This document shows positions 7,723 through 17,194 of a stretch of 64,000 nt of DNA, piece by piece; the stretch's first letter is position 1, and each line of letters begins with the position of its first letter. Source of the DNA: Actinoalloteichus hymeniacidonis. Lineage in GTDB: Bacteria > Actinomycetota > Actinomycetes > Mycobacteriales > Pseudonocardiaceae. The position numbers were made by a program, and so were the translations under genes. The DNA is taken from assembly GCF_014203365.1 (NCBI RefSeq), contig NZ_JACHIS010000001.1, positions 2,976,001-3,040,000 on the forward strand, read 5' to 3'. The notes beneath the pieces are model-generated. The model saw nothing but the letters and a program-made list of their open reading frames with translations, ran no database searches and was not told where the DNA came from.

Positions 7723-8082
7723 GATCAGGGGAATCCGCTGCGGGTCCAGGCTAAAGGATCGGCTGTATTGATACCCGGGGAAACGCGAATATAAATCATG
7801 TTCTGTTGTCGTCGGTACCTGTTCGTCGAGTGAGCTGGAAGTGATCTCGACTGTTGCCATCGGGAGGGGCGGGAAGCGCCGCGCGGAGTCACACTCGCCG
7901 ACGCCCGGGACCGTCGGCCGAGGAGCTTCCGAATCCCGGACCGAGGTCTGGCGACCCGACGTCCAGCCGGGCCCGCCGAACACGTCGATCGCACCGGTCG
8001 AGTTCCGGCCGCCGAGGTCCGCCCTGGTCACGGGCGCGGTCGCTCGCCAGGTTAAGGACGTATTTCGCTGTGAATTCACCCC

Positions 8083-8124
8083 TTTACACCGGCGCGCTTC
8101 TCAGTAGTGTGTCACCCATTACAT
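8083..8124 (+). promoter_or_regulatory. Promoter and candidate GntR operator of the arabinofuranosidase gene
   Basis: TTTACA (8083-8088), a 16-nt spacer and TAGTGT (8105-8110) form a plausible promoter. GTGTGTCACCCATTACAT (8107-8124) overlaps the -10 box and start region. It matches 12 of 18 positions, in the same orientation, of the sequence before the hydroxyproline genes at 19217-19234, suggesting one shared regulator. Confidence 0.45.
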
Positions 8125-8152
8125 CGCGGCCTGACGGCGAAGGGACCCCCGC

Positions 8153-10132
8153 ATGGACCGTAAGACGAGCTCCGAACGCGAGGTCAACAGCGCCGCTAGC
8201 CCTGCGCAGCCGGGCCGGACCGCCGCCGTGGCGCCCACTCCGGAACGGGTGTCCGCGATGCCTGCGGACCGGGTCGTCCTACGCGGCGGACTGCTCGCCG
8301 ACTGGCAACGACGCAACCGAGCGGCGACCATTCCCCACACCATCGAGCGACTGCGGGCGGAGGGCAGCCTCGGCAACATCCGTGCCGTCGCCGAGACGAC
8401 CGGTGCGGAATACGTCGGGCGGTATCCCTTCCTGGACACCGACGTCTACAAGACCTTGGAGGGTCTCGCCTACGAGATCGGTCGAGGCGAGGCCGACGAG
8501 GAGACGACGGCCTTCTGGGAGGAGGCCGTGGGCCTCATCGAGCGAGCTCAGCGGTCCGACGGGTACCTCAACTCCTTCGTGCAGAACCAGCACACCGCTC
8601 GCGAGCCGTGGTCGGATCTGGCCTGGGGACACGAGCTCTACAACCTCGGCCACCTGTTGCAGGCGGCTCTCGCCGCGAGCAGGCAGGCAGGCGACGATCG
8701 ATTACTGCACGTCGCCCGCCGCTTCGCCGACCTCGCCGTGACCAGATTCGCCACCACCGACGACGCCTGCGGCCATCCAGAGGTGGAGATGGCCCTCGTC
8801 GAGCTGACCCGACACACCGGCGACCAGCGGTATCTCGATCTGGCCGCGTCCTTTGTGGACCGACGCGGACACGGCGCAATCCCGAAGTCCTTCTTCGCCC
8901 CCGACTACTTCCAGGACGATGCACCGTTCCGTGAACTCACCGGGCTGCGCGGCCACGCCGTGCGGATGGTGTATCTCGCGGCCGGGGCCACCGACGTGGC
9001 GATCGAGCGTGGTGACGCCGAACTCCTCGCCGCGTCCCGACGGCTGTGGGACGACATGGTCGCCACCCGGCTCTACCTCACCGGCGGCCTCGGCGCCCGA
9101 CACTCCGACGAGGCGGTCGGCGACCGATACGAACTGCCCGCCGAGCGCTCCTATTCGGAGACCTGCGCGGCGATCGGGACGATGCAGTGGGCCTGGCGCC
9201 TGCTGCTGGCCACTGGAGACGCGCGCTATGGCGACGTGTTCGAGCGGATCCTGTACAACGCCTACGCGGTGGCGCTCTCCCAACAGGGCACGGCCTTCTC
9301 CTACGACAATCCGCTGCAACGGCGTCCCGAACACCGACAGGGTGGCGGCGCCCCGGCGGGCTCACCGCCTCGGCGCGAGTGGTTCGTGTGTGCATGCTGC
9401 CCGCCGAACGTCATCCGGTGGATGGCCGAACTCCAGGACCACCTCGCCATCACCACTCCGGCGGGCGTCGGCGTGGTCGTCTACGCCGACGCCGAGATCG
9501 AGACCCCGCAGCTCGCGATCGACATCCGGACCGCCTACCCCGACGACGGTCGCATCACCGTGACGGTGCGCCGAGGCCGGGCGGGCGCGGAACTGGCGCT
9601 GCGGATGCCCGACTGGGCCACCGAGGCGACCGTCCGCATCGACGGCGCCGCCGTGCCCGCCGAGGTCGGCGAGGGCTGGCTTCGCCTGCGACGGGACTGG
9701 ACACCGGACACGGTCGTCGAACTCGACCTGCCCATGCCGGTGCGGCTGCACGGTGCACACCCTGCGGTCGACGCGCTCCGAGGCTCGATCGCCGTCGCCA
9801 GGGGTCCCGTCGTCTACTGCGCGGAGCAACAGGACCAGGACGTGCCACTCGACGAGATCGTGCTGCGGACCGCCGATCTGGCCACCGCCCGGCTCCGCCG
9901 CGAACCCCTTGGCTCCCAGCCCGACACCGAGGTCGTGCGTATCACCCTGGACGCGCGGGCGCACCCACCGGTCTCCGCCGAGCTCTATCCCGTGCTCGGG
10001 TCCGCGAACGCCTCGGGACCCGAGGACACCCAGACAGCCGAGGACACCCCGACCTCGGTCGACCTGCTGCCGTACCGGTTGTGGGCCAATCGCGAACCCG
10101 GCGCCATGCGGGTCTGGCTGCGCACCGAGTGA
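8153..10132 (+). CDS. GH127 beta-L-arabinofuranosidase (HypBA1-like)
   Basis: The 659-residue protein belongs to GH127 (DUF1680), whose best-studied member, Bifidobacterium HypBA1, removes L-arabinofuranose from arabinosylated hydroxyproline of plant extensin. The four zinc/nucleophile positions and the acid/base are present: E320 (SDEAVG), E336 and C338 (YSETCA), C415 and C416 (CACCPPN). They sit exactly two residues before the equivalent HypBA1 residues E322, E338, C340, C417 and C418. There is no signal peptide, so it works on imported substrate. GAAGGGA precedes ATG 8153. It heads the run of importer, peptidase and hydroxyproline genes, separated from the importer only by a short hairpin. 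Codon 184 is TTA, rare here, hinting at bldA-linked timing. Confidence 0.9.
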   Translation: MDRKTSSEREVNSAASPAQPGRTAAVAPTPERVSAMPADRVVLRGGLLADWQRRNRAATIPHTIERLRAEGSLGNIRAVAETTGAEYVGRYPFLDTDVYKTLEGLAYEIGRGEADEETTAFWEEAVGLIERAQRSDGYLNSFVQNQHTAREPWSDLAWGHELYNLGHLLQAALAASRQAGDDRLLHVARRFADLAVTRFATTDDACGHPEVEMALVELTRHTGDQRYLDLAASFVDRRGHGAIPKSFFAPDYFQDDAPFRELTGLRGHAVRMVYLAAGATDVAIERGDAELLAASRRLWDDMVATRLYLTGGLGARHSDEAVGDRYELPAERSYSETCAAIGTMQWAWRLLLATGDARYGDVFERILYNAYAVALSQQGTAFSYDNPLQRRPEHRQGGGAPAGSPPRREWFVCACCPPNVIRWMAELQDHLAITTPAGVGVVVYADAEIETPQLAIDIRTAYPDDGRITVTVRRGRAGAELALRMPDWATEATVRIDGAAVPAEVGEGWLRLRRDWTPDTVVELDLPMPVRLHGAHPAVDALRGSIAVARGPVVYCAEQQDQDVPLDEIVLRTADLATARLRREPLGSQPDTEVVRITLDARAHPPVSAELYPVLGSANASGPEDTQTAEDTPTSVDLLPYRLWANREPGAMRVWLRTE

Positions 10133-10162
10133 GCTCGGTACAGCCGACCCAGCAGGCAAGCC

Positions 10163-10179
10163 GCCTCTATCCAAGAGGC
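10163..10179 (+). promoter_or_regulatory. Short intercistronic hairpin
   Basis: GCCTCT-atcca-AGAGGC, a 6-bp stem with 5-nt loop and no T-run, lies between the arabinofuranosidase and the substrate-binding protein gene. It may adjust relative transcript levels (attenuation or 3'-end protection). Confidence 0.35.
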
Positions 10180-10217
10180 ACCCAGGTATCCCCGACGCAT
10201 TCGAGAGTGAAGGAATC

Positions 10218-11939
10218 ATGGCCACTACTCACAGGGCACGCGCCGCGATCGGGGGCCTCATGGTCGCCGCGTTGACACTCACCGCGTGCGGCGGATCCGA
10301 TGACACCGCCAACGACGTCGTCACCACCGACGGTGGCTTCGCGCTGAACACCGGCGAGACTCAGCCGGGCGGCATCGTGACCGTGCTCGGCACGGTCGAC
10401 CTGTCCCATCTCGATCCGGCGATGGGCAACGACGGCAACGTCAACAACGTCTACGAGCTGATCTACCGCCAGCTCACCGACTACTCCTACGACGAGCAGA
10501 CCGGCGAACTGGAGATCGTGGGCGACCTGGCCGTCGGACCGGGAGAGTCCAACGAGGACGCCACCGAGTGGACGTACACCCTCAAGGACGACCTGCGTTA
10601 CGAGGACGGCAGTCAGATCACCTCGGCCGATGTGAAGTACGGCATCGAGCGGTCGCTGGATCCCGCGCTGGCCATCGGCTCCGACTACCACGGCATCATC
10701 GCCGGTGCGGGGGACTATCCCGGCGTCTACGAGGCGCCGGAGGGCTTGGATTCCATCCAGACCCCGGACGACAAGACGATCGTGTTCCAACTCGAGGGCC
10801 CGCTGGCCGGGTTCGACGCCGTCGCCGCGACCCCGCCGTTCACGCCGTTCCCGACCGGTGAGGTCGCGGTCGACCAACTCGATCAGCAGCCCATCGCCTC
10901 CGGTCCGTACCGGGTGGCGGAATACAGCCGAGGCGAGCGCCTCACGCTGGTCCGCAACGAGGAATGGGAACCGTCGACCAGCCAGACCCACCCCGCCATC
11001 GCCGACGGCTACGAGTTCCTCTTCGGCATCGACGGCAACACGGTCGACCAGCGGATGCTCTCCGGCCAGGGCGCCGACGCCAACGCGATGGCCGCCAGCA
11101 CCAACGGCATGCAACCCGCCTCGCTGGCCCAGGTGATGTCCAACCCCGAGCTTCAACAGCGGACCGTCCGGGCGCTGCCGACCTGCACGATGTACATGGC
11201 GATGAACAACACCCACGAGGCCTTGTCCGACGTGCGGGTGCGCCAGGCCATCAACCACGCCGTCGACAAGGAGAGCGCCGTCACCGCGACCGGCGGCCCG
11301 GCCATGGCCGAACAGGCACACACGATGCTGACGCCGTCGGTTCCCGAGCGGCAGGAATTCGATCTCTACCCCTACGACCCGGAGAAGGCGGTCGAACTCC
11401 TCGAGGAGGCGGGCATCGCCGAGGGCGAGTTGTCCCTGACCCTCGACGTCCGGGCATTGCCGAAGTGGCAGGCCCAGGGAGAGTCCGTCCAGCAGTCCCT
11501 GAAGGCGGTCGGGATCGACGTCGAGCTCAACGTCATCGACGCCGCCACCTTCTACGAGGTCATCGCCACGCCCGCCCAGCAGAACGATCTGGCCATCACC
11601 GGCTGGTGCTCCTCGTGGATGTCGGGTTACCCGTTGCTGACCTCGCTGTTCGACGGCGAGAGCATCACCGACACCGGCAACACCAACATCAGCCAGTTCG
11701 ATGAGGAAAGCATCAACGAACGGTTCGACGAGATCGAGGCGATCGCCGACATCGACGAACAGGACGTCGCCTACGGCGAGCTGGACCGGGAGATCATGGA
11801 ACTGGCTCCCGTGGTGCCGCTGGTCAGGGAGACGCCGTTGCAGCTGGTGGGCGAGAACATCGGCAACGCCTACGCCAGCTCGGCCCGGACCGGGTACGTC
11901 GACTATTCGCAGGTCGGCCTGAAGAACCCGCAGGGGTGA
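10218..11939 (+). CDS. ABC transporter substrate-binding lipoprotein, peptide/opine type (SBP family 5)
   Basis: This 573-residue lipoprotein begins with a signal peptide ending in a lipobox (LTLTAC followed by GGS), then the family-5 fold (GGIVTVLGTVDLSHLDP; LKDDLRYEDGSQITSADVKYGIERSL; VRQAINHAVDKE). It would capture oligopeptides or glycopeptides outside the membrane for the permeases encoded next. AAGGAATC precedes ATG 10218; the frame is open further upstream without similarity. Two permeases and two ATPases follow. Because the run also carries hydroxyproline and arabinose enzymes, the likely cargo is a hydroxyproline peptide or Ara-Hyp conjugate. That specificity is inferred from context. 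Confidence 0.85.
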   Translation: MATTHRARAAIGGLMVAALTLTACGGSDDTANDVVTTDGGFALNTGETQPGGIVTVLGTVDLSHLDPAMGNDGNVNNVYELIYRQLTDYSYDEQTGELEIVGDLAVGPGESNEDATEWTYTLKDDLRYEDGSQITSADVKYGIERSLDPALAIGSDYHGIIAGAGDYPGVYEAPEGLDSIQTPDDKTIVFQLEGPLAGFDAVAATPPFTPFPTGEVAVDQLDQQPIASGPYRVAEYSRGERLTLVRNEEWEPSTSQTHPAIADGYEFLFGIDGNTVDQRMLSGQGADANAMAASTNGMQPASLAQVMSNPELQQRTVRALPTCTMYMAMNNTHEALSDVRVRQAINHAVDKESAVTATGGPAMAEQAHTMLTPSVPERQEFDLYPYDPEKAVELLEEAGIAEGELSLTLDVRALPKWQAQGESVQQSLKAVGIDVELNVIDAATFYEVIATPAQQNDLAITGWCSSWMSGYPLLTSLFDGESITDTGNTNISQFDEESINERFDEIEAIADIDEQDVAYGELDREIMELAPVVPLVRETPLQLVGENIGNAYASSARTGYVDYSQVGLKNPQG

Positions 11940-11946
11940 TCTCGCC

Positions 11947-12864
11947 ATGGCGATGACCACACAGACATTCACCGGTCAGGCCGCGCGCAGGCGCAAGGGC
12001 AGTCGATGGCGACGCCCCGCCGTGATCGCCTCCTTCGTGTTCCTCGGTGCCGTGGTCCTCATGGCGGTCTTCGCGCCGCTGCTGACCACGATCAGCGGAT
12101 CGGGTCCGTACGAGTTCCACGAGGACAAGATCGACGCCATCCGAGGCGGTCTGCCCATCGGATCGTTCGGTGGGATGAGCCCCGAACACTGGTTCGGAGT
12201 CGAACCGCTCAACGGTCGAGACATCTTCGCCCGCATCGTCTACGGCGCACAGGTGTCGCTGACGATCGCGGTGAGCGCGGCCGTGGTCACCACGACGCTC
12301 GGCGTGGTGTTCGGGGTGCTCGCCGGGTTCTTCGGCGGGATCGTCGATCAGATCGTCTCGCGGGTCATGGATTTCCTGATGGCCTTCCCCGCGCTGATCT
12401 TCATGATCGCCATCCTCTCGGCACTCCCACAGGGCAATCGGCCGGTACTGCTGGTGGCCGTGCTGGCCCTGTTCGGCTGGCCGTCCACCGCCCGCGTGGT
12501 GCGGGGACAGACCATGTCGATCGCCCAGCGCGAGTTCGTCGAGGCGGCGCGGTCCTCGGGAGCGAGCCGGATCGCCATCGTGTTCCGCGAGGTGCTGCCG
12601 AACCTGGTCGGCACGATCACGGTGATGGCGACGCTGTCGGTGCCCACGTTCATCGCGACGGAGGCGGGACTGTCCTTCCTCGGCGTCGGTGTGCAGCCGC
12701 CCACCGCGTCCTGGGGGCAGATGATCGCCTCCGCGGTTCCCTGGTACGCCGCCGATCCGATGTTCTTCATGATCCCGGGCCTGTTCCTCACCCTGACCGT
12801 GCTGTCGTTCATGGTGATCGGTGACGCCCTGCAGGCGACTCTGCAGAGGAGGACACAGCGCTGA
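11947..12864 (+). CDS. ABC transporter permease, DppC/OppC type
   Basis: A 305-residue inner-membrane permease with the N-terminal OppC region and the cytoplasmic coupling loop EAARSSGASRIAIVFREVLP (near 198-217), which docks to the ATPases. Five to six hydrophobic helices are visible. It follows the binding protein by 7 nt and overlaps the next gene by 1 nt. The order C then B is the reverse of the usual Dpp order. It forms half of the membrane channel for the imported peptide. Confidence 0.88.
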   Translation: MAMTTQTFTGQAARRRKGSRWRRPAVIASFVFLGAVVLMAVFAPLLTTISGSGPYEFHEDKIDAIRGGLPIGSFGGMSPEHWFGVEPLNGRDIFARIVYGAQVSLTIAVSAAVVTTTLGVVFGVLAGFFGGIVDQIVSRVMDFLMAFPALIFMIAILSALPQGNRPVLLVAVLALFGWPSTARVVRGQTMSIAQREFVEAARSSGASRIAIVFREVLPNLVGTITVMATLSVPTFIATEAGLSFLGVGVQPPTASWGQMIASAVPWYAADPMFFMIPGLFLTLTVLSFMVIGDALQATLQRRTQR

Positions 12865-13859
12865 TGCCTCTCTATATCGCCAGACGACTCGTGAGCGCGG
12901 TGTTCGTTCTCCTGGCCGTCGTCTTCTTCACGTTCGTGGTGTTCTTCGTCCTCACCCCGGATCCCGCGCTGAGCATCTGCGGTCAGACGTGTACCCCGGA
13001 TCGCATCGAGGACATCCGCACCAGACTCGGGTTGGAGGACCCGTTCTGGGTGCAGTTCTGGGTCTTCCTCGCCGGGATCTTCGTCGGTCGCACCTACGGC
13101 GAGGGCCCGACGGCGATCATGTGCGAGGCGCCCTGTCTGGGCTACAGCTTCCAGACCCGGCAGTCGGTGATGACCATGATCGGCGACCGCATCGACGTCA
13201 CGGTCACCATCGCCATCGGTGCCGCGCTGCTGTGGCTGCTGGTGGGCGTCGGCGCCGGGCTGCTCAGCGCCGTGAAGGCGGGCACCTGGTGGGACCGGGG
13301 AGCCACCGGACTCGCCCTGGGCGGGATCGCGCTGCCCAACTACTTCGTCGCGCTGATCCTGCAATGGCTGCTCGTCGTCCAGTTGGAGGTGCTGCCGTTC
13401 CCGACCGTGGTGGCCTTCGGCGAGGATCCGCTGCGGTGGTTCCAGACCTACCTCATGCCCTGGATCGTGCTCTCCATCATGTACGCCGCGATGTACACGC
13501 GGATGACCAGGGCGAATGTGATCGAGACGCTGTCGGAGAACTACGTTCGCACGGCGCGCGCCAAGGGGCTGTCCAACGGGAAGCTGTTGACGCGCCATGC
13601 CTTGCGGCCGTCGCTGACCCCGGTCGCGACCCTGTTCGGCATGGACTTCGCGGCACTGCTCGGCGGCGCCCTGATCACGGAGACGGTGTTCGGCCTCAAC
13701 GGCGTCGGCAAGCTCGCCTACGACGCCATCGGCACCAACGACCAGCCCGTCATCATGGGCGTCACCCTCCTCGCGGGTGCCGCGGTGGTGCTGATGAACA
13801 TCGTCGTCGACCTGCTGTACCCCCTGTTGGACCCGCGTGTGAGGAAGGGGACCCGATGA
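12864..13859 (+). CDS. ABC transporter permease, DppB/OppB type
   Basis: A 331-residue permease starting MPLYIARRLVSAVFVLLAVVF, with the OppB coupling loop NYVRTARAKGLSNGKLLTRH and a C-terminal helix pair. It has a long periplasmic insertion with four cysteines (ICGQTCTPD and MCEAPCLGY, about residues 35-90), uncommon for DppB and possibly disulfide-linked. The ATG at 12864 shares one base with the previous stop, and its stop overlaps the following ATPase gene (ATGA). It pairs with the DppC-like subunit. Confidence 0.88.
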   Translation: MPLYIARRLVSAVFVLLAVVFFTFVVFFVLTPDPALSICGQTCTPDRIEDIRTRLGLEDPFWVQFWVFLAGIFVGRTYGEGPTAIMCEAPCLGYSFQTRQSVMTMIGDRIDVTVTIAIGAALLWLLVGVGAGLLSAVKAGTWWDRGATGLALGGIALPNYFVALILQWLLVVQLEVLPFPTVVAFGEDPLRWFQTYLMPWIVLSIMYAAMYTRMTRANVIETLSENYVRTARAKGLSNGKLLTRHALRPSLTPVATLFGMDFAALLGGALITETVFGLNGVGKLAYDAIGTNDQPVIMGVTLLAGAAVVLMNIVVDLLYPLLDPRVRKGTR

Positions 13860-14683
13860 ACGCCGTATCGACGGCCGAGGCCGACGAGCTGCTGTGCGTC
13901 ACCGGATTGAGCGTCGCCTTCGGACCCGAGCCCACCGACGTCGTCGTCGACGACCTCTCGTTCTCCCTACGAGCGGGCCGAACCCTCGGCGTGGTCGGGG
14001 AATCCGGTTCGGGCAAGTCGATGACCTCGCTGGCCATCATGGGTCTGCTCCCACCCGAGGCCATCGCCTCGGGCTCGATCCGCTTCGGCGACCAGGAACT
14101 GCTGCAACAGTCCGATCGGCAGTTACGGGCGATCCGTGGCGATCGGATCGGAATGATCTTCCAGGACCCGCTGTCCTCGCTGAATCCGTATTACACCGTC
14201 GGATTCCAGATCGCCGAGGCCTATCGCGCGCATCGACAGGCCACCTCCGCGCAGGCCAAGAAGGTCGCGGTCGAGGCGATGGAGCGGGTCAGCATCCGCG
14301 AGCCGCAGCGGCGGTTCGACCACTATCCGCACCAGTTCTCCGGCGGGATGCGGCAGCGGATCATGATCGCGATGGCGCTGGTGTGCGAGCCGGACCTGAT
14401 CATCGCCGACGAGCCGACCACCGCGCTCGACGTGACGGTGCAGGCGCAGATCCTGCGACTGCTCACCGACCTCCAGCGCGACACCGGGGTCGGGATGCTC
14501 TTCATCACCCACGACCTCGCCGTGGTGAGCGAGGTCGCGCACGACGTCCTCGTGCTCCGCGACGGTCGCCAGATGGAGGCGGGCACCGCCGAACAGGTGT
14601 TCTCCCAACCGAGGGACGCCTACACCCGACACCTGCTCGATGCGACGCCACGCATCGACGAGGCCGAGGAGGACGGCTCATGA
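13856..14683 (+). CDS. ABC transporter ATP-binding protein, DppD/OppD type
   Basis: A 275-residue ATPase with Walker A GESGSGKS, Q-loop IFQDPLSSLNP, signature FSGGMRQRIMIA and Walker B LIIADEPTTALD, then switch ITHDLAVV. ATG 13856 overlaps the previous stop by 4 nt, and its own stop overlaps the next ATPase start by 4 nt. It powers uptake together with the DppF-like subunit. It is slightly short for OppD, ending just after the regulatory DATPRID segment, so the iron-sulfur-type C-terminal cysteines of some DppD proteins are missing. Confidence 0.88.
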   Translation: MNAVSTAEADELLCVTGLSVAFGPEPTDVVVDDLSFSLRAGRTLGVVGESGSGKSMTSLAIMGLLPPEAIASGSIRFGDQELLQQSDRQLRAIRGDRIGMIFQDPLSSLNPYYTVGFQIAEAYRAHRQATSAQAKKVAVEAMERVSIREPQRRFDHYPHQFSGGMRQRIMIAMALVCEPDLIIADEPTTALDVTVQAQILRLLTDLQRDTGVGMLFITHDLAVVSEVAHDVLVLRDGRQMEAGTAEQVFSQPRDAYTRHLLDATPRIDEAEEDGS

Positions 14684-15510
14684 ACGTCCCGATCCTGTCC
14701 GGCCGTCAGCTGGTCCGGGAGTTCACCCCCGGCGGCAGGCGAGGTACCCCCTTCCGGGCCGTGGACGAGGTGAGCCTCGAGGTCGGCGAATCGGAGACCC
14801 TCGCCGTCGTCGGGGAGTCCGGAAGCGGCAAATCGACCACGGCCCGCCTACTGGCCCGCCTCGACGATCCGACCTCGGGAACGATCGAACTCGAGGGCGA
14901 GGACGTGACCACCGCGCCCCCGGCGCGGTTGCGGAACTTCCGCCGCACGGTGCAGGTGGTGTTCCAGGACCCGTTCTCCTCGCTGAATCCGCGACACAAC
15001 GTCGAACGGATCATCACGGCTCCGCTGCTCTACCAACGGCTCGGGCAGCGCAAGGACACCGCGCGGATCTGCAAGGAGCTGTTGGAACGGGTCGGTCTGA
15101 ACCCCGATCACTCCACCCGCTATCCGCACCAGTTCTCCGGCGGACAGGCCCAGCGCATCGGGATCGCCCGTGCCCTGGCCGTCAACCCCAAGGTGGTGAT
15201 CTGCGATGAGGCGGTCTCCGCGCTGGACGTGTCGGTTCAGGCGCAGGTCATCGACCTGCTGCGCGACCTGCAACGCGACCTCGGGCTCAGCTACGTCTTC
15301 ATCGCCCACGACCTCGCGGTCGTGCGACGACTCGCCGACCGGGTCGCGGTGATGAGCGGCGGGCGGGTGGTCGAGCAGGGCACCCGCGACCAGATCTTCG
15401 ACACACCGAAGGAGGAGTACACGCGGGCGCTACTGGCGGCCGTGCCTCGCATCAACCCCGAGTGGGAGAGACGGAGAAGAGAATGGACGGCACGAGATGG
15501 CCAGGACTGA
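14680..15510 (+). CDS. ABC transporter ATP-binding protein, DppF/OppF type
   Basis: A 276-residue ATPase with Walker A GESGSGKS, VVFQDPFSSLNP, signature FSGGQAQRIGIA and Walker B VVICDEAVSALD, switch IAHDLAVV. It overlaps the DppD-like gene by 4 nt and the next peptidase gene by up to 14 nt, so transporter and peptidase are made together. It completes an SBP-C-B-D-F importer. Confidence 0.88.
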   Translation: MNVPILSGRQLVREFTPGGRRGTPFRAVDEVSLEVGESETLAVVGESGSGKSTTARLLARLDDPTSGTIELEGEDVTTAPPARLRNFRRTVQVVFQDPFSSLNPRHNVERIITAPLLYQRLGQRKDTARICKELLERVGLNPDHSTRYPHQFSGGQAQRIGIARALAVNPKVVICDEAVSALDVSVQAQVIDLLRDLQRDLGLSYVFIAHDLAVVRRLADRVAVMSGGRVVEQGTRDQIFDTPKEEYTRALLAAVPRINPEWERRRREWTARDGQD

Positions 15511-17194
15511 CATGACCGCCGCCGAGACCTTCCGGACGATCAGCGAACGGGAATGGCAGTGGCGGCTCGGCGAGTTGGGCCGCCAACATTACGGTTCCGC
15601 TCTCGGCGTCGACGACTTCCTGCCCGACGAGAGTCCCGAGGCACACCAGCGGCGGGCGGCGCACTGGCACGCTGTTTTGACGGAGGTCCGTGCCCTGGAT
15701 GTGGCGGAGCTCGACGATCAGACGCGCGTGGACCTCGCGGTGTACGTGCAGCAGGTCCAGACGCTGGTCTCCGGGGTCGAGCATCGACAGTTCGAGCGGC
15801 CCGCCAACGCCGACACGGCGTTCTGGACGACGCATGCCGACCGGGCGAACGTCGTGCTGCGCGACGAGACCGAGGCCGAGGCGTTCCTCACTCAACTCGC
15901 GGAACTGCCCCGCTGGTTCGACCAGCACATCGAGAACATGCGAACGGGTCTGGCCCGGGGCTTCGCTCCGCCCCGGGTATCGATGGCGGGCCGGTCCGAC
16001 CCGGTGCGATCGGTCTCCTCTGCCAGTTCGCCGGAGGAGACCCGCTACGCCGCGCCCTTCCGGCAAGCCCGCGAGTCGGGCATCGTCGACGATGCGCTGG
16101 TCGCACGCGCCATGGCGGTCATCGGTTCCGAGGTGATTCCCGCCCACGCCGAACTGCTGCGATTCCTCGACGAGGAGTATCTGCCGAGGTTGCCCGAGGA
16201 GATCGCCGCCACGGCGGGCCCGGGCGGTCGGGAGTACTACCTGGCCCAGCTCGCCGAGTACAACACCACACAGCTGAGCCCGGAGGAGATCTTCGCCCTC
16301 GGCGAGGAGAGCGTCGCCGCCATCCGCGCGGAGATGGTCGCGGTCGCCCACGAGGCGGGTTTCGACGGCGATGTGGCCAGGATGCTGGAGTTCATGCGCA
16401 CCGACTCCCGGTTCTATGCCACCACGCCGGAGGACCTGCTCAAGGAGGCCGCCTGGCACGCGAAGCGCTTCGACGGGGTGGTCCACGAGTACTTCGGTCG
16501 CGTTCCAATGCGGCGCTTCGGGATCGTCGAACCGCCGCCTGCCCTCGCACCGTTCTACACCTTCGGTCGGGGTGGGATCGACCGGTACACGTTGAACACC
16601 TACAACCTGCCCGCTCGACCGCTGTACTCCCTCTGCGCGCTCACGCTCCACGAGGCCGCACCGGGGCACTGCTTCCAGATCGCGCTGGCCAGCGAGCTGG
16701 CGGACCTGCCTGCCTTCCGCCGTCACGTCTACATCTCCGCCTACGGCGAGGGCTGGGCCCTCTACACCGAGCGGCTGGGCGTGGAGATGGGCATGTACCG
16801 CGATCCCTTCGAGATGATGGGCATGCTGAGTTTCCAGATGTGGCGGGCGGTGCGGTTGGTCGTCGACCCGGGCATGCACGCCTTCGGTTGGAGTCGGGAA
16901 CGGGCCCAGGAGTTCCTGCGGAGCAACACCGCCATCGCCGAGCACGAGATCGTCACCGAGATCGACCGGTACATCGCGTGGCCCGGCCAGGCCACCGCCT
17001 ATTTCATCGGTCAGTCCACGGTCACCCGTCTGCGGCGGCTCGCCGAGGACACCCTGGGCCGGGACTTCGACATCCGCTGGTTCCACGATGCCGTTCTCGG
17101 GCTCGGCAGCGTGCCGCTGGCCGTGCTGGAGGACGAGATCGGCCGGGCGATCCGCGTCCGGGCCGCCGACCGCGAGAGTGAGGAACGCGCATGA
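15497..17194 (+). CDS. DUF885 family metallopeptidase-like protein
   Basis: The 565-residue protein carries the DUF885 zinc motif HEAAPGH (H385, E386, H391), followed by YGEGWALYTERLG, which supplies the third ligand glutamate. DUF885 proteins are predicted cytosolic carboxypeptidase/oligopeptidase-like enzymes. No signal peptide is present, so it would act on peptides delivered by the transporter encoded immediately upstream. ATG 15497 overlaps the DppF-like gene by 14 nt; ATG 15512, 2 nt after that stop, is an equally good start. Its stop overlaps the next gene by 4 nt. Cleavage of proline- or hydroxyproline-containing peptides is inferred from context. Confidence 0.8.
   Translation: MARTDMTAAETFRTISEREWQWRLGELGRQHYGSALGVDDFLPDESPEAHQRRAAHWHAVLTEVRALDVAELDDQTRVDLAVYVQQVQTLVSGVEHRQFERPANADTAFWTTHADRANVVLRDETEAEAFLTQLAELPRWFDQHIENMRTGLARGFAPPRVSMAGRSDPVRSVSSASSPEETRYAAPFRQARESGIVDDALVARAMAVIGSEVIPAHAELLRFLDEEYLPRLPEEIAATAGPGGREYYLAQLAEYNTTQLSPEEIFALGEESVAAIRAEMVAVAHEAGFDGDVARMLEFMRTDSRFYATTPEDLLKEAAWHAKRFDGVVHEYFGRVPMRRFGIVEPPPALAPFYTFGRGGIDRYTLNTYNLPARPLYSLCALTLHEAAPGHCFQIALASELADLPAFRRHVYISAYGEGWALYTERLGVEMGMYRDPFEMMGMLSFQMWRAVRLVVDPGMHAFGWSRERAQEFLRSNTAIAEHEIVTEIDRYIAWPGQATAYFIGQSTVTRLRRLAEDTLGRDFDIRWFHDAVLGLGSVPLAVLEDEIGRAIRVRAADRESEERA

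Noticed and set aside
10167-11972. 601-codon minus-strand open frame over the substrate-binding protein
   Set aside because: Antisense of a clear lipoprotein gene; Val/Gly/Asp-rich with no domain.
15452-17086. 544-codon minus-strand open frame over the DUF885 gene
   Set aside because: Antisense shadow; the plus strand has the HEAAPGH zinc motif and operon overlaps.
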